The notes under the pieces: generated by a model
What the model saw: only the letters and a program-made list of their open reading frames with translations
Told to the model about the DNA's origin: nothing
Database searches by the model: none
Part shown: piece after piece, positions 28,038 through 36,655 of the stretch
How positions within the stretch are numbered: position 1 is the stretch's first letter
How the letters are laid out: each line of letters begins with the position of its first letter
Position numbers and translations under genes: made by a program
NCBI GenBank assembly: GCA_031280965.1
Contig: JAITFZ010000007.1
Coordinates: forward strand, 1-43,684
Direction of reading: 5' to 3'
Length of the DNA stretch: 43,684 nt
DNA from: Oscillospiraceae bacterium
GTDB taxonomy: Bacteria; Bacillota; Clostridia; Oscillospirales; Ruminococcaceae

Positions 28038-29273
28038 TTATAATTCCTTACGTAATAAGTCTTTTGCAAGCTTGTTGCGTTCGGTGAGATTACGTTTTGC
28101 GGGGCAGATATAAGAGCAGGAGCCACATTCCATACAGAGATTTACGCGAAGCTTCCGCAGTCGTTTTAAATCCCGCATTTCATACGCCTTCTCAAATTCT
28201 GTCGGCATAAGGTTCATCGAACAGGCGCGCAGGCACTTTCCGCAGCGAATACACGAAGTCGCTCTGTATTCGGGCATGTCCTTGAAAAAAAGCACCGCTC
28301 CGGTAGTCTTGCAGACCGGTGTATCAAGGTCATAGACGCTCTTTCCCATCATTGGTCCGCCGAAAATAATCCTGTCAGGCTGTAAGCGCAAATCAGTTTT
28401 TTTCATAAGTTCGCCGAGCGTCATGCCGACCGGTACTAAGTAATTCGAGGGTTTGTTAACAATGTTGCCGTCTATGGTTATGCGGCGGGAAATTAGCGGA
28501 ATCCCTGTTTCGGCATACCGCGCAATGAACGCTACGCTCGAAACATTCAAAATCAAACAGCCCTCCGATAACGGCAACTGTCCTTCTTTCACAATCCGGC
28601 GCGTTGTATTGTAAATCAATACTTTTTCTGCGCCCTGCGGATAGTTGGTGGGTAACGGTTTAACTTTGATGTTTTTTTCGGTTTCAAGAAGCTCGCGCAT
28701 TAGCTTGACCGCAATCGGTCTGTTTTTCTCAATACCGATGATTGCGTGCGGAATTGCACACAATTTCATTATAAGCTTTATACCTTTGATTACATCGCCG
28801 GAGTTTTCCATGAACTCGCGGTAATCGCTCGTTATGTAAGGCTCACATTCGGCACCGTTGATTATAAGCGTATCTACATTGAATTTCTCGGAGTCATAAC
28901 CGATTTTTACGTGAGTGGGAAAACCTGCCCCCCCAAGCCCGACAAGCCCGCTTTTTCTGACAGCTTCGATTAACTGCGCCCGTGTTTCTATCACGGGAGG
29001 AGCGATTTTTTCGCATAAAATTTCATTCTTTTCGGGTTCTATAACAAGCGTTTTTTCAAGGTTTCCGTTTATACCGAGAATAAAACGCTCTTCAAGCACC
29101 TTTCCTGTTACGCTCGAATAGACGGGCGCGCTGACAAAAGAATCGCTGTCAGCTATAAGCTGTCCGGTTTGTACATAATCACCGGGCTTAACCACGGGAA
29201 CGCAGGGCGCGCCGATATTTTGCACCATGCTGATTATGACGGGACCGGGCGAGTCCAACTTCTTCGTGCGCAT
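28038..29273 (-). CDS. rnfC: Rnf complex subunit C (NADH-binding)
   Basis: At least 411 residues of the Rnf subunit that binds NADH/FMN and two 4Fe-4S clusters. It shows ISMVQNIGAPCVPVVKPGDYV, GLVGLGGAGFPTHVK (nucleotide binding), LIINGAECEPYITSDYR, PVGMTLGELM, then CIRCGKCLRACSMN and CMECGSCSYICPAK. The ATG at 29273 is inside the homologous region: the frame continues upstream as GGIKIYGKRFHLPHKKNAAE, equivalent to the usual 'F.GGIHP' start, but no ATG, GTG or TTG is found before a stop. A G6 run (29328-29333) and an A8 run lie there, so a frameshift, slippage or a rare start codon is possible. It is the first rnf gene. Confidence 0.92.
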   Translation of the reverse strand: MRTKKLDSPGPVIISMVQNIGAPCVPVVKPGDYVQTGQLIADSDSFVSAPVYSSVTGKVLEERFILGINGNLEKTLVIEPEKNEILCEKIAPPVIETRAQLIEAVRKSGLVGLGGAGFPTHVKIGYDSEKFNVDTLIINGAECEPYITSDYREFMENSGDVIKGIKLIMKLCAIPHAIIGIEKNRPIAVKLMRELLETEKNIKVKPLPTNYPQGAEKVLIYNTTRRIVKEGQLPLSEGCLILNVSSVAFIARYAETGIPLISRRITIDGNIVNKPSNYLVPVGMTLGELMKKTDLRLQPDRIIFGGPMMGKSVYDLDTPVCKTTGAVLFFKDMPEYRATSCIRCGKCLRACSMNLMPTEFEKAYEMRDLKRLRKLRVNLCMECGSCSYICPAKRNLTERNKLAKDLLRKEL

Positions 29274-29371
29274 TTCAGCCGCATTTTTTTTGTGCGGCAG
29301 GTGAAATCTTTTACCGTATATTTTAATCCCCCCAGACGAACAATTGACAGTTATTTTATATATTTACTGCA

Positions 29372-29557
29372 TTAATCTTTCTTTCTCATTCCGATTATTC
29401 CGATGATTATACCCGCAACCATAAACGCCGGACCCATATACATCAGCGCCTGCATTTCATAAGCCGATACCATTGTGTCTGCAAAACCTAATGTACCTAC
29501 GGAGTAGAGTATACATCCGCCGATAAATAAGAAACCGCCACATATTATTTGTTTCAT
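29372..29557 (-). CDS. Small two-helix membrane protein
   Basis: A 61-residue protein with two hydrophobic helices: IICGGFLFIGGCILYSVGTLGF and MYMGPAFMVAGIIIGIIGM, ending RKKD. A strong AAAGGGGGTG ribosome binding site precedes the ATG, and a good promoter lies about 90 bases upstream. It is the first gene downstream of that promoter, 98 bp before rnfC, so it may be the first gene of the rnf transcript. I do not recognise the family. Confidence 0.72.
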   Translation of the reverse strand: MKQIICGGFLFIGGCILYSVGTLGFADTMVSAYEMQALMYMGPAFMVAGIIIGIIGMRKKD

Positions 29558-29645
29558 ATTTTCACACCCCCTTTCTTCGTCTTTACGGCTTGTCGCGCAG
29601 GAATATTAATAATGTTTATAAAATAAATACAAGCCGCCTAAAACA

Positions 29646-29674
29646 ATTGTACTATAAAGCAAAAATTAAGTCAA
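29646..29674 (-). promoter_or_regulatory. Promoter for the small membrane gene and possibly rnf
   Basis: On the minus strand TTGACT (29674-29669), a 17-bp spacer and TACAAT (29651-29646). The predicted start is near 29640, leaving a leader of about 80 bases that can form an 8-bp hairpin (CGGCTTGT with ACAAGCCG). Confidence 0.78.
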
Positions 29675-29679
29675 GTGTA

Positions 29680-29719
29680 AAATAAGGCGTAAATGGAAAA
29701 TTCCATTTACGCCTTATTT
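29680..29719 (-). terminator. Terminator of rpsB-tsf
   Basis: A perfect 19-bp stem with a 2-base loop: AAATAAGGCGTAAATGGAA (29680-29698) and its complement (29701-29719), followed by TTTTAC on the minus strand. It lies just after the tsf stop. Confidence 0.88.
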
Positions 29720-29727
29720 ATAAACTG

Positions 29728-30645
29728 TTAATTATTTATCATTGAAGCGACTTCATCAGCAAAGTTATCTTCTTTCTTTTGGATTCCTTCGCCTTTTTCA
29801 TATCTTACGAATTGAATAATTTTAATGTTTTTGCCGACAGACTCTATATATTTCGCAACCGTTAAATCCGGGTCTTTAACATAAGGCTGGTCAAGCAGGC
29901 AGATTTCTTCAAGGAATTTACGCAGTCTTCCCTCAACTATTTTTTCAAGAACGTTCTGGGGCTTAGGCTTTGCTTCGTTTTCGGTTTTAACAATACCCAT
30001 TTGGGTGTCTTTTTCGTCTTCAATCACCTGCGCCGGAACATCATCCTTGCTGACGTATTGCGGGCCGCTTGCGGTAATTTGAAGAAGCAGGTTTTTGGCA
30101 CACTCGGCAACCGCAGGGTCGCCTGCATCGTCAGCTTCAAGCTTCAAAATTGTGCCGATTATGCTTCCGCCGCCGTCATGAACGTAGGTGAACAAATCGC
30201 CGTTCAATTTCGCAAAACGCCTGATTTGAATGTTCTCGCCAATCGTTGCGATTTTCTCAATTAAAGCTTCGTTTAAGGTTTCCTCCCCGCCGAATGCGGT
30301 GCATCCTTTAAGCGCTTCAACATCGCTGATGTCGTTATTAAGAATCGTATCCGCTACCTGTTCAACAAACTGTACGAATCTTTCGGACTTCGCCGCAAAG
30401 TCAGTCTCGCTGTTAACTTCAACAACCGTGCCGATTTTTTTATCTCTGTCAATCTTAGTGAAAACCAAGCCTTCTGCAGCGATTCTGCCGGCTTTTTTTG
30501 TTGCTTTGGCAAGACCTTTTTCGCGCAGATACTTTATAGCGGCGTCCATGTCGCCGTTTGTTTCCTCAAGAGCGCGTTTGCAGTCCATCATGCCGCAGTT
30601 AGTCAGCTCTTTAAGCTGTTTTACTTCTTGTGCTGAAATAGCCAT
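29728..30645 (-). CDS. tsf: Elongation factor Ts
   Basis: A 305-residue EF-Ts, the guanine nucleotide exchange factor that recharges EF-Tu. It starts MAISAQEVKQLKELTNCGMM and continues DCKRALEETNGDMDAAIKYLREKGL with the UBA-like N-terminal domain. TDFAAKSERF and the family's second core repeat (YVKDPDLTVAKYIES) are present. It lies six bases after rpsB, the usual rpsB-tsf pair. The length is at the upper end for Firmicutes (typical 290-310). It is probably highly expressed from the rpsB promoter and ends at a strong hairpin. Confidence 0.98.
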   Translation of the reverse strand: MAISAQEVKQLKELTNCGMMDCKRALEETNGDMDAAIKYLREKGLAKATKKAGRIAAEGLVFTKIDRDKKIGTVVEVNSETDFAAKSERFVQFVEQVADTILNNDISDVEALKGCTAFGGEETLNEALIEKIATIGENIQIRRFAKLNGDLFTYVHDGGGSIIGTILKLEADDAGDPAVAECAKNLLLQITASGPQYVSKDDVPAQVIEDEKDTQMGIVKTENEAKPKPQNVLEKIVEGRLRKFLEEICLLDQPYVKDPDLTVAKYIESVGKNIKIIQFVRYEKGEGIQKKEDNFADEVASMINN

Positions 30646-30651
30646 TTTAAT

Positions 30652-31512
30652 TTATGCCTCCTCTGTATTTTCGCCGAGAACCTCGGCTTGCTCTGCTGCG
30701 TTTTCCTGAACGGGTTCCGCTTCTTCTTCATCCGGTTCTGCTGTGTAAGCCACGCCTGTGTTCGTGTTAACTTCAATTTCAGCGGCGCCGTCGGCTTCCT
30801 GCACACTGCTTTCAGAGCTTTCGCCCATTACGCCGCCTTTAGCCGCGATAATCGCATCGGCAATCGCGCCGGCTATTAACTTAACGGCTCTGATTGCATC
30901 ATCATTGCCGGGGATTACATAGTCGATTTCATCAGGGTCGCAGTTGGTGTCAACTATAGCGACAACCGGAATCCCGAGTTTCTTTGCTTCGGCAACGGCG
31001 ATTTTTTCTTTGCGGGGGTCAACTACGAAAAGTGCGCCCGGCAAATCGGTCATATTTCTGATTCCGCCTAAGAATTTCTCAAGCTTCTCAATTTCGAGGT
31101 TTAATTGAAGCACTTCTTTTTTCGGGAGCAGGTCAAAAGTTCCGTCGCCTGCCATTTCCTGAAGCTGTTCAAGTCTTCTTATCCTTCTTTGAATCGTCTT
31201 GAAATTAGTCATCATGCCGCCGAGCCATCTTGCGTTTACGAAGTGTGTACCTGCGCGTTCCGCTTCTTCTCTAATTGAATCGACAGCCTGCTTCTTTGTA
31301 CCTACAAAGAGTATTTCTCCGCCGTTTTCAGCGACTTCATGAACGAAGTTATAGGCTTCGTCAAGCTTCTTAACGGTCTTTTGCAGGTCGATGATGTAGA
31401 TACCGTTTCTCTCCGTGAAAATATACTGCGCCATTTTGGGGTTCCAGCGTCTTGTCTGATGCCCGAAGTGGACACCGGCTTCAAGCAGCTGCTTCATTGA
31501 TACTACTGCCAT
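30652..31512 (-). CDS. rpsB: 30S ribosomal protein S2
   Basis: A 286-residue ribosomal protein S2. [20 protein letters not shown] and [20 protein letters not shown] are diagnostic, followed by [14 protein letters not shown] and [21 protein letters not shown], with [14 protein letters not shown]. The last 45 residues are an acidic, low-complexity tail ([16 protein letters not shown]), longer than in many bacteria. The start at 31512 follows AAAAAGGAGAAAAACACAGAC; an ORF start 96 bases earlier runs through the structured leader and is not the real one. It is co-transcribed with tsf. Confidence 0.97.
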   Translation of the reverse strand: MAVVSMKQLLEAGVHFGHQTRRWNPKMAQYIFTERNGIYIIDLQKTVKKLDEAYNFVHEVAENGGEILFVGTKKQAVDSIREEAERAGTHFVNARWLGGMMTNFKTIQRRIRRLEQLQEMAGDGTFDLLPKKEVLQLNLEIEKLEKFLGGIRNMTDLPGALFVVDPRKEKIAVAEAKKLGIPVVAIVDTNCDPDEIDYVIPGNDDAIRAVKLIAGAIADAIIAAKGGVMGESSESSVQEADGAAEIEVNTNTGVAYTAEPDEEEAEPVQENAAEQAEVLGENTEEA

Positions 31513-31549
31513 GTCTGTGTTTTTCTCCTTTTTATTTTGGTTATTCCTC

Positions 31550-31613
31550 CGTTGCGTGCCAGTGCTTTCACCAAAATAAACGCAACGTGTGAATTGGCTG
31601 ATTTTCATCAGCC
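31550..31613 (-). promoter_or_regulatory. Structured rpsB leader
   Basis: Two hairpins lie in the leader. The first (31613-31596) is GGCTGAT/ATCAGCC closed by a GAAA tetraloop and would be at the extreme 5' end of the transcript. The second pairs CGTTGCG with CGCAACG (31587-31581 and 31556-31550) around a 24-base loop. S2 autoregulates rpsB in other bacteria, so an S2-binding leader is plausible, but I match it to no known family. Confidence 0.55.
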
Positions 31614-31618
31614 CTAAA

Positions 31619-31647
31619 ATTATAGCATAGTTTTAATTTAATGTCAA
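31619..31647 (-). promoter_or_regulatory. Consensus promoter of rpsB-tsf
   Basis: TTGACA (31647-31642), a 17-bp spacer and TATAAT (31624-31619), an exact sigma-A consensus on the minus strand, starting one base after the ylmC/ymxH stop. The predicted transcript begins at about 31612 with the tetraloop hairpin. Confidence 0.92.
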
Positions 31648-31932
31648 TCATTTTATAAAATTTTTCACGAATCCTGCTCTTTTTCCTCTTGCAGGGAAGT
31701 CGCAGGTCACTAAAATCGTATCTTCGCCGATGATTTCAATATCACACCACGGAATCACTATATCGTCTTCTCTGCCGAAAATCCCGAAGAAGCGCGACCT
31801 TCCGTATACAATCAGCCTGATAATTTTAGCCGTACAGCTTTCAAACTCCGCGTCGTCGGGATAGCCGAGTTTACAGCCTGTTCTTATATTAATGACTTCC
31901 TTGCACCGTAAATCCTCGAAACGACATACCAT
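31648..31932 (-). CDS. YlmC/YmxH-family sporulation protein
   Basis: A 94-residue protein of the YlmC/YmxH family (PRC-barrel fold). The start MVCRFEDLRCKEVINIRTG and KLGYPDDAEFES, then the strand VIPWCDIEIIGEDTILV, are typical. The family is found in endospore-forming Firmicutes, where members are linked to sporulation; the molecular function is not known. The ATG at 31932 follows GAGGTGATTCTT; an earlier in-frame ATG is not supported. The rpsB promoter directly follows its stop. Confidence 0.85.
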   Translation of the reverse strand: MVCRFEDLRCKEVINIRTGCKLGYPDDAEFESCTAKIIRLIVYGRSRFFGIFGREDDIVIPWCDIEIIGEDTILVTCDFPARGKRAGFVKNFIK

Positions 31933-32017
31933 AAGAATCACCTCGTCTTTAATTTTCACACTGCGGAGGGGCGGTTATTATATGGTATGAGCGGATTTGC
32001 CGTAATATTTCAAATTA

Positions 32018-32046
32018 TTGACAAGTTTTGCTTTTTATGATAAAAT
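32018..32046 (+). promoter_or_regulatory. Orphan promoter
   Basis: TTGACA (32018-32023), a 17-bp spacer and TAAAAT (32041-32046). On the plus strand it faces only a 13-codon frame (ATG 32054, stop 32093-32095) and then the 3' end of the opposite-strand reductase gene. No RNA or protein product is evident. Confidence 0.55.
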
Positions 32047-32103
32047 AAAAAGCATGAATATTTCTTTTTACTTTCATTCCACGTTGGCGAAGTAGTTTTT
32101 AAG

Positions 32104-32961
32104 TCACCACTGAGATGTATCCGGGTCCGGAGCGGCGCCGCAGCAGTCGGTCAGGTTAGTTATAAATTCTATATCCGGCTCGGACAGCGAAAATCCGAAT
32201 ATATCGGCATTGGATTTCATGCGTTCTATGTTTTTGGTGCGCGGTATAGGGATAAACCCTTTTTGAATATGCCAGCGCAGTGAAATCTGGTTTATTTCCC
32301 TGCCGTATTTTTGGGCTATTTCCCTCATTTCGGGTACATCCATAATTTTTCCGGAACCGAGCGGGCTGTAAGAAATCATGCGGATTCCGCGTTTCGCGCA
32401 ATAATTTGAAACGTCATTCTGACGGAAACCGTCGTCCCCGGGGCAAAGGCGCATTTGATTTGCCATCGGGGTAATCTTAGCCGTTTTCATAAGAGCATCG
32501 ATATGGCGGGGCAGAAAATTACTGATACCGATGGATTTTGCTTTTCCCGATTCAAGAATTTCCTCAAAAGCCCGCCATGCCCCGGCGTTGGCTTCCTCCC
32601 AACAATCCCTGAAAGCAACCGGATTTGCCCAGTGTATTAGGTATAAATCCAAGTATTCCGTATCAAGATTTTTCAAGGTAGCTTCAAAGGATTCCCATGC
32701 TTTTTCATAACCGTGCATTTCGTTGGGCAGTTTGCTCACGATGAAAAGCTCTTCCCGCGGAACGCCGGAGCGTTTCACTGCAAGACCGACGCTGTCTTCG
32801 TTCCCGTATCCGAAAGCCGTGTCGATATGCCGATAACCGATGTTAATCGCTTCCTTAATTAATTCCGCGCCCTCCCCGCCGTTCAGCGAATAAGTTCCGA
32901 ATCCGACGCAGGGGATTTTTACGCCGTTTTGAAGAGTATAAGTATCAGATAATGAATTCAT
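32104..32961 (-). CDS. Aldo/keto reductase
   Basis: A 285-residue NAD(P)H-dependent aldo/keto reductase. The catalytic tetrad is visible: Asp in HIDTAFGYGNE, the Tyr in the same motif, Lys in FIVSKLPNE and His in YLIHWANP. The NADPH-binding end has SYSPLGSG and FIPIPRTKNIERMKSN. The substrate cannot be read from sequence; the family reduces aldehydes and ketones such as methylglyoxal. It has its own consensus promoter and diverges from the phosphorylase gene. The length and motifs are normal. Confidence 0.94.
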   Translation of the reverse strand: MNSLSDTYTLQNGVKIPCVGFGTYSLNGGEGAELIKEAINIGYRHIDTAFGYGNEDSVGLAVKRSGVPREELFIVSKLPNEMHGYEKAWESFEATLKNLDTEYLDLYLIHWANPVAFRDCWEEANAGAWRAFEEILESGKAKSIGISNFLPRHIDALMKTAKITPMANQMRLCPGDDGFRQNDVSNYCAKRGIRMISYSPLGSGKIMDVPEMREIAQKYGREINQISLRWHIQKGFIPIPRTKNIERMKSNADIFGFSLSEPDIEFITNLTDCCGAAPDPDTSQW

Positions 32962-32999
32962 AATTAACCTCTTTTCTGAAGATTTGATTTTATAGTTAC

Positions 33000-33028
33000 A
33001 TTATAAACCAATAAACCCCTGTTGTCAA
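33000..33028 (-). promoter_or_regulatory. Consensus promoter of the aldo/keto reductase
   Basis: TTGACA (33028-33023), a 17-bp spacer and TATAAT (33005-33000) on the minus strand, about 35 bases from the gene start. Confidence 0.9.
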
Positions 33029-33064
33029 CTATAGCGTTTGTCCGCTCCTCTTTTTCTTGCGTTA

Positions 33065-33093
33065 TTGACAACGGCGGCAAAAAGAGGTATAAT
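33065..33093 (+). promoter_or_regulatory. Consensus promoter of the phosphorylase gene
   Basis: TTGACA (33065-33070), a 17-bp spacer and TATAAT (33088-33093), an exact consensus. The leader is about 80 bases, to the ATG at 33182 with AAAGGAG. It is back-to-back with the reductase promoter, the -35 boxes being 36 bp apart. Confidence 0.92.
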
Positions 33094-33181
33094 TATAAAA
33101 GACCCTATAGACACACCGAAGGAATATCAGTCGGCAGGCATATAACGCCTGTGCGTTAAAAATTTTAAAGGAGATTAAGCC

Positions 33182-34000
33182 ATGACCCCACTCGAAAAGC
33201 TTCACAAATGTCACGACAGCATAAAATCCAAAATCCCTTTTAAACCAAGGGTCGCGATTATTCTCGGTTCGGGGCTCGGCGCGCTCGCCGATGAAATCGA
33301 TGCCGCCGCAACCATTGATTACAGCGAGATTGACGGTTTCCCGCAGTCTACGGTTATAGGACACAAAGGGTGCTTCGTTTTCGGGCATATCGGGGGTAAC
33401 CCCGTTGTCGTCATGCAGGGGCGCGTGCATTACTATGAAGGATACTGCATGAGCGATGTGGTGCTGCCGGTGAGGTTAATGCGCCTGATGGGTGCGGAAA
33501 TCTTGTTTTTAACTAACGCAGCAGGCGGGATTAACGCCGAGATGACAGCCGGTGATTTTATGTTAATAACCGACCAAATCTCCACTTTCGCGCCGAATCC
33601 GCTTATAGGCGGGAACATGGAGGAACTCGGAACGCGCTTCCCTGATATGAGCGGGATTTATAATGCAGAACTGCGTGAAATTGTGCAAAGAACTGCAGAC
33701 GAGCTTGGAATTAAACTGTTCGAGGGTGTTTATGTGCAGACGACGGGACCGAGCTTCGAGAGTCCGGCTGAAATAAAGATGTTACGCACATTCGGAGCGG
33801 GCGCGGTGGGAATGAGTACGGCGTGTGAAGCGATTGCGGCGAATCATGCGGGCTTTAAAATCTGCGGGATTTCGTTCATCGCGAATCTTGCCTGCGGCAT
33901 GACCGATAACCCGCTGACCCATGCGGAAGTTATGGAGGCGGCAGATAACGGCGCGCCGCTGTTTAAAAAGATTGTACGCAGCGCAGTAGAAAAGATGTAA
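33182..34000 (+). CDS. Purine nucleoside phosphorylase
   Basis: A 272-residue trimeric-type purine nucleoside phosphorylase (PNP/MTAP family). The phosphate-binding IILGSGLGALADEID, VVVMQGRVHYYEGY, FLTNAAGGIN, GPSFESPAEIKMLR and the base-binding VGMSTACEAIAANHAG are present; SFIANLACGM carries the base-contacting Asn. It splits purine nucleosides to base and ribose-1-phosphate. With mtnA 270 bp downstream it could also help recycle 5'-methylthio- or 5'-deoxyadenosine. The usual 'STVPE' is changed to STACE, so substrate range is uncertain. Promoter and ribosome binding site are clear. Confidence 0.93.
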   Translation: MTPLEKLHKCHDSIKSKIPFKPRVAIILGSGLGALADEIDAAATIDYSEIDGFPQSTVIGHKGCFVFGHIGGNPVVVMQGRVHYYEGYCMSDVVLPVRLMRLMGAEILFLTNAAGGINAEMTAGDFMLITDQISTFAPNPLIGGNMEELGTRFPDMSGIYNAELREIVQRTADELGIKLFEGVYVQTTGPSFESPAEIKMLRTFGAGAVGMSTACEAIAANHAGFKICGISFIANLACGMTDNPLTHAEVMEAADNGAPLFKKIVRSAVEKM

Positions 34001-34091
34001 GGCAACAGGAAAAGTTTGAAACATAATACAACTGAAATGGGGAAAATGTCGTTTTCATTTCGCGTTGGTTAAGAAAGGACTTTATTAAAGT

Positions 34092-34274
34092 ATGAAAGTA
34101 AAGATTTTTAAGGCAACGGTTACTTCCGATTTAGAGGCAGATGTAAATAAGTTTATCGCGAAAAAAGACGTAAATATTATAAAAATGGACTTTTCAACGT
34201 CTACAAAGGACTACGCGGTAATGGTAACATATGAAACCCACGGTTTTGTCATAGAAAACGAGGAAGCGCTTTAA
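34092..34274 (+). CDS. Cse60-like small sporulation protein
   Basis: A 60-residue protein, [20 protein letters not shown] followed by [18 protein letters not shown], resembling the Cse60/DUF2758 family: a single beta-alpha-beta unit with KVKIF at the start and a long amphipathic helix. In Bacillus, Cse60 is a sporulation-controlled gene of unknown function. Here it overlaps mtnA by one base and so is co-translated with it. Confidence 0.72.
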   Translation: MKVKIFKATVTSDLEADVNKFIAKKDVNIIKMDFSTSTKDYAVMVTYETHGFVIENEEAL

Positions 34275-35308
34275 TGCTTGATAATATACGGCTTTCGACC
34301 GATGAAACCGCAGTCGTGATTATCGACCAAACAAAATTGCCGGGGAAAACCGAGTATCTGCGACTGACTACAGCCGCCCAAATGCGCGAGGCTATTATTA
34401 CATTGCAGGTCAGAGGCGCGCCCGCAATCGGGATTTTCGCGGCTTACGCGCTTTATGTTTTAGCGCGGAGTATTCCTAAAAAAGCGGACTTCTTCGGAAC
34501 GCTCAAGGAGCTTAAAAACTATCTGAACGGGACGCGTCCTACGGCGGTGAATTTAAGCTATGCGCTTGAGCGTATGTTGTCTGTTGCTAAAAAAGCAGGG
34601 AGCAACCGCGAAAAGGTTTTACGGGCGCTCGGCGAAGAATGTAAGCGTATTCAAAATGAAGACATTGCCGTTTGCAGAAGTATTGCCGAATACGCGCTGA
34701 CACTGCTTAAAGACGACCGGGGGATTCTGACTTACTGTAATGCGGGACCGCTTGCAACGTCGCGTTACGGGACGGCACTCGGCGGGATTTTTCTCGGCTT
34801 TGAACGGGGATATAAGTTCAGCGTGTACTGCTGTGAAACCCGCCCGCTTATGCAGGGGGCGCGCTTGACTGCGTATGAGCTTGCGGAAGAAGGCGTTAAT
34901 ACCACGCTTATTTGTGACAATATGGCAAGCAGGGTTATGAGCGAGGGGAAAATCCATGCGTGTTTTGTGGGATGCGACCGCGTTGCGGCAAACGGCGACA
35001 CAGCCAATAAAATCGGTACAAGCATGGTGGCGGTTTTAGCCAAGCATTACAAAATTCCTTTTTATGTTTTCTGCCCTACCTCAACGCTCGATATGAAATG
35101 CAAAAGCGGCAGGGATATAGTTATAGAAACGCGCTCCGATGAAGAAGTTCACACCGGATATTTCAGGGAGCGGCTTGCGCCCCGGGATGTTAAGATTTAT
35201 AACCCGGCTTTTGATGTTACCCCCGCGAATCTTATTACCGCAATTGTCACCGAAAACGGCATTTGCCGCCCTCCCTATGAAGACTCGTTAAAAGCAATCT
35301 CACGCTGA
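34274..35308 (+). CDS. mtnA: Methylthioribose-1-phosphate isomerase
   Basis: A 344-residue MtnA that converts 5-methylthioribose-1-phosphate to the ribulose form in methionine salvage, and in clostridia also in disposal of 5'-deoxyadenosine made by radical SAM enzymes. It has [28 protein letters not shown] with the catalytic Cys, [16 protein letters not shown], and [18 protein letters not shown] with the catalytic Asp. The ending [19 protein letters not shown] is complete. Its ATG shares a base with the stop of the cse60-like gene. Other methionine-salvage genes are not visible. Confidence 0.95.
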   Translation: MLDNIRLSTDETAVVIIDQTKLPGKTEYLRLTTAAQMREAIITLQVRGAPAIGIFAAYALYVLARSIPKKADFFGTLKELKNYLNGTRPTAVNLSYALERMLSVAKKAGSNREKVLRALGEECKRIQNEDIAVCRSIAEYALTLLKDDRGILTYCNAGPLATSRYGTALGGIFLGFERGYKFSVYCCETRPLMQGARLTAYELAEEGVNTTLICDNMASRVMSEGKIHACFVGCDRVAANGDTANKIGTSMVAVLAKHYKIPFYVFCPTSTLDMKCKSGRDIVIETRSDEEVHTGYFRERLAPRDVKIYNPAFDVTPANLITAIVTENGICRPPYEDSLKAISR

Positions 35309-35319
35309 AAGGGAAAATT

Positions 35320-36654
35320 ATGTTCTTACCCGAAAATGTAAAAACAATAATTGAACAACTTGAAACTGCGGGCTATGAAGCGTATGCGGTTGGAGGTTGT
35401 GTGCGCGACAGCTTAGGCGAGTGGTGGGCGGCTGAACTTGTCCCGCTTGATTATGATATAGCTACAAGCGCCGTGCCTGTTGAAATAAGAGAAGTTTTTC
35501 GGGATTACAGAATTGTTGATATAGGTGAAAAGCATGGGACTATTGCTGTAATTATCGACGACAACAAGATTGAAATTACATCGTTTCGCACAGACGGCGA
35601 CTACTCCGACAGCCGCCATCCCGACAATGTTGTTTTCACCCGCGACCTGAAGAGCGACCTTTCAAGACGTGATTTTACCGTCAATGCGATGGCGTATTCG
35701 GAAGCGACGGGGTTAGTTGACCTTTTCGGCGGCAGGCAGGATTTGGACAGTAATATATTGCGGTGCGTAGGCGACCCGGAGAAGCGCTTCTCCGAAGATG
35801 CCCTGCGCATAATGCGGGCGTTGCGGTTCATGTCGGAGCGCGGGTTTATTCTTGAAGAAAATACTGAACAGGCGCTCAGGGAATTAAAAGACAATCTGCT
35901 GAAAATCGCGCCGGAAAGAATCGCAATGGAATTCGACAGGTTGCTGCTCGGAGAACATGCCGAAAAAGTGATTACAGAATATTACGATGTTTTAGGTGTG
36001 ATTTTCCCTGACTTAATCAGTTGCGCCGGATTCGACCAGCATAACAAACATCATATTTACGATGTGCTTACACATATCGCAAAGGCGATTTCTGCCGCTC
36101 CCAAAGATATTGTAATAAGGCTCGCGTTATTTTTTCACGATATTGCGAAGCCTAAGTGTTTCGAGTTAAAAGACGGTATCGGACACGCCCCGGGGCATCC
36201 CGTCAAAAGCGCGGAAATTGCCGAAAAAACTATGCGGCGCCTGCGCTATAACAAGGCGACAATATATAAAGTTGTACTGCTTGTGGAAAATCATCGCGAA
36301 AAGCTTCGGGACGACGTCATAACCGTTAAAAGCCTGCTTAATAAATACGGGCCTAAGACGCTGATTCAGCTTTGTGAATTGAAAATTGCGGATGATAACG
36401 CGAAAGCGGGCTTTGTTAAGTTAGAGTTACATAAGCATCGTCTTGTTATCGAAAAGGCGCGGGAAGTCATAAAAAGCGGCGAGTGTTACACGCTCGGCGG
36501 GCTTGCGGTTAACGGCAACGACCTTATAGAACTCGGATACAGCGGCAGGGATATAGGCAAGAGATTAAAAAGCCTGCTTGATACGGTGATTACCGGCAGA
36601 GCGGAAAACCGCAGGGAAGTATTACTTGAAATTGCTGAAAAAGGACTGAAATGA
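35320..36654 (+). CDS. cca: CCA tRNA nucleotidyltransferase
   Basis: A 444-residue enzyme that adds or repairs the CCA end of tRNAs. The nucleotidyltransferase head has YAVGGCVRDSLGEWWAAELV and DYDIATSA (metal-binding Asp pair), TVNAMAYSEATGLVDLFGG and SEDALRIMRALRF. An HD-domain (LALFFHDIAKPKCFE, then GHPVKSAEIAE) follows near residue 270, giving the class with an added phosphohydrolase module. The loop before DYD is slightly longer than usual. It is separated by one base from the MreB-type gene, an unusual neighbour. The gene supports tRNAs lacking an encoded CCA, such as the tRNA-Leu at 43487, whose gene is followed by CTA. Confidence 0.95.
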   Translation: MFLPENVKTIIEQLETAGYEAYAVGGCVRDSLGEWWAAELVPLDYDIATSAVPVEIREVFRDYRIVDIGEKHGTIAVIIDDNKIEITSFRTDGDYSDSRHPDNVVFTRDLKSDLSRRDFTVNAMAYSEATGLVDLFGGRQDLDSNILRCVGDPEKRFSEDALRIMRALRFMSERGFILEENTEQALRELKDNLLKIAPERIAMEFDRLLLGEHAEKVITEYYDVLGVIFPDLISCAGFDQHNKHHIYDVLTHIAKAISAAPKDIVIRLALFFHDIAKPKCFELKDGIGHAPGHPVKSAEIAEKTMRRLRYNKATIYKVVLLVENHREKLRDDVITVKSLLNKYGPKTLIQLCELKIADDNAKAGFVKLELHKHRLVIEKAREVIKSGECYTLGGLAVNGNDLIELGYSGRDIGKRLKSLLDTVITGRAENRREVLLEIAEKGLK

Positions 36655-36655
36655 T

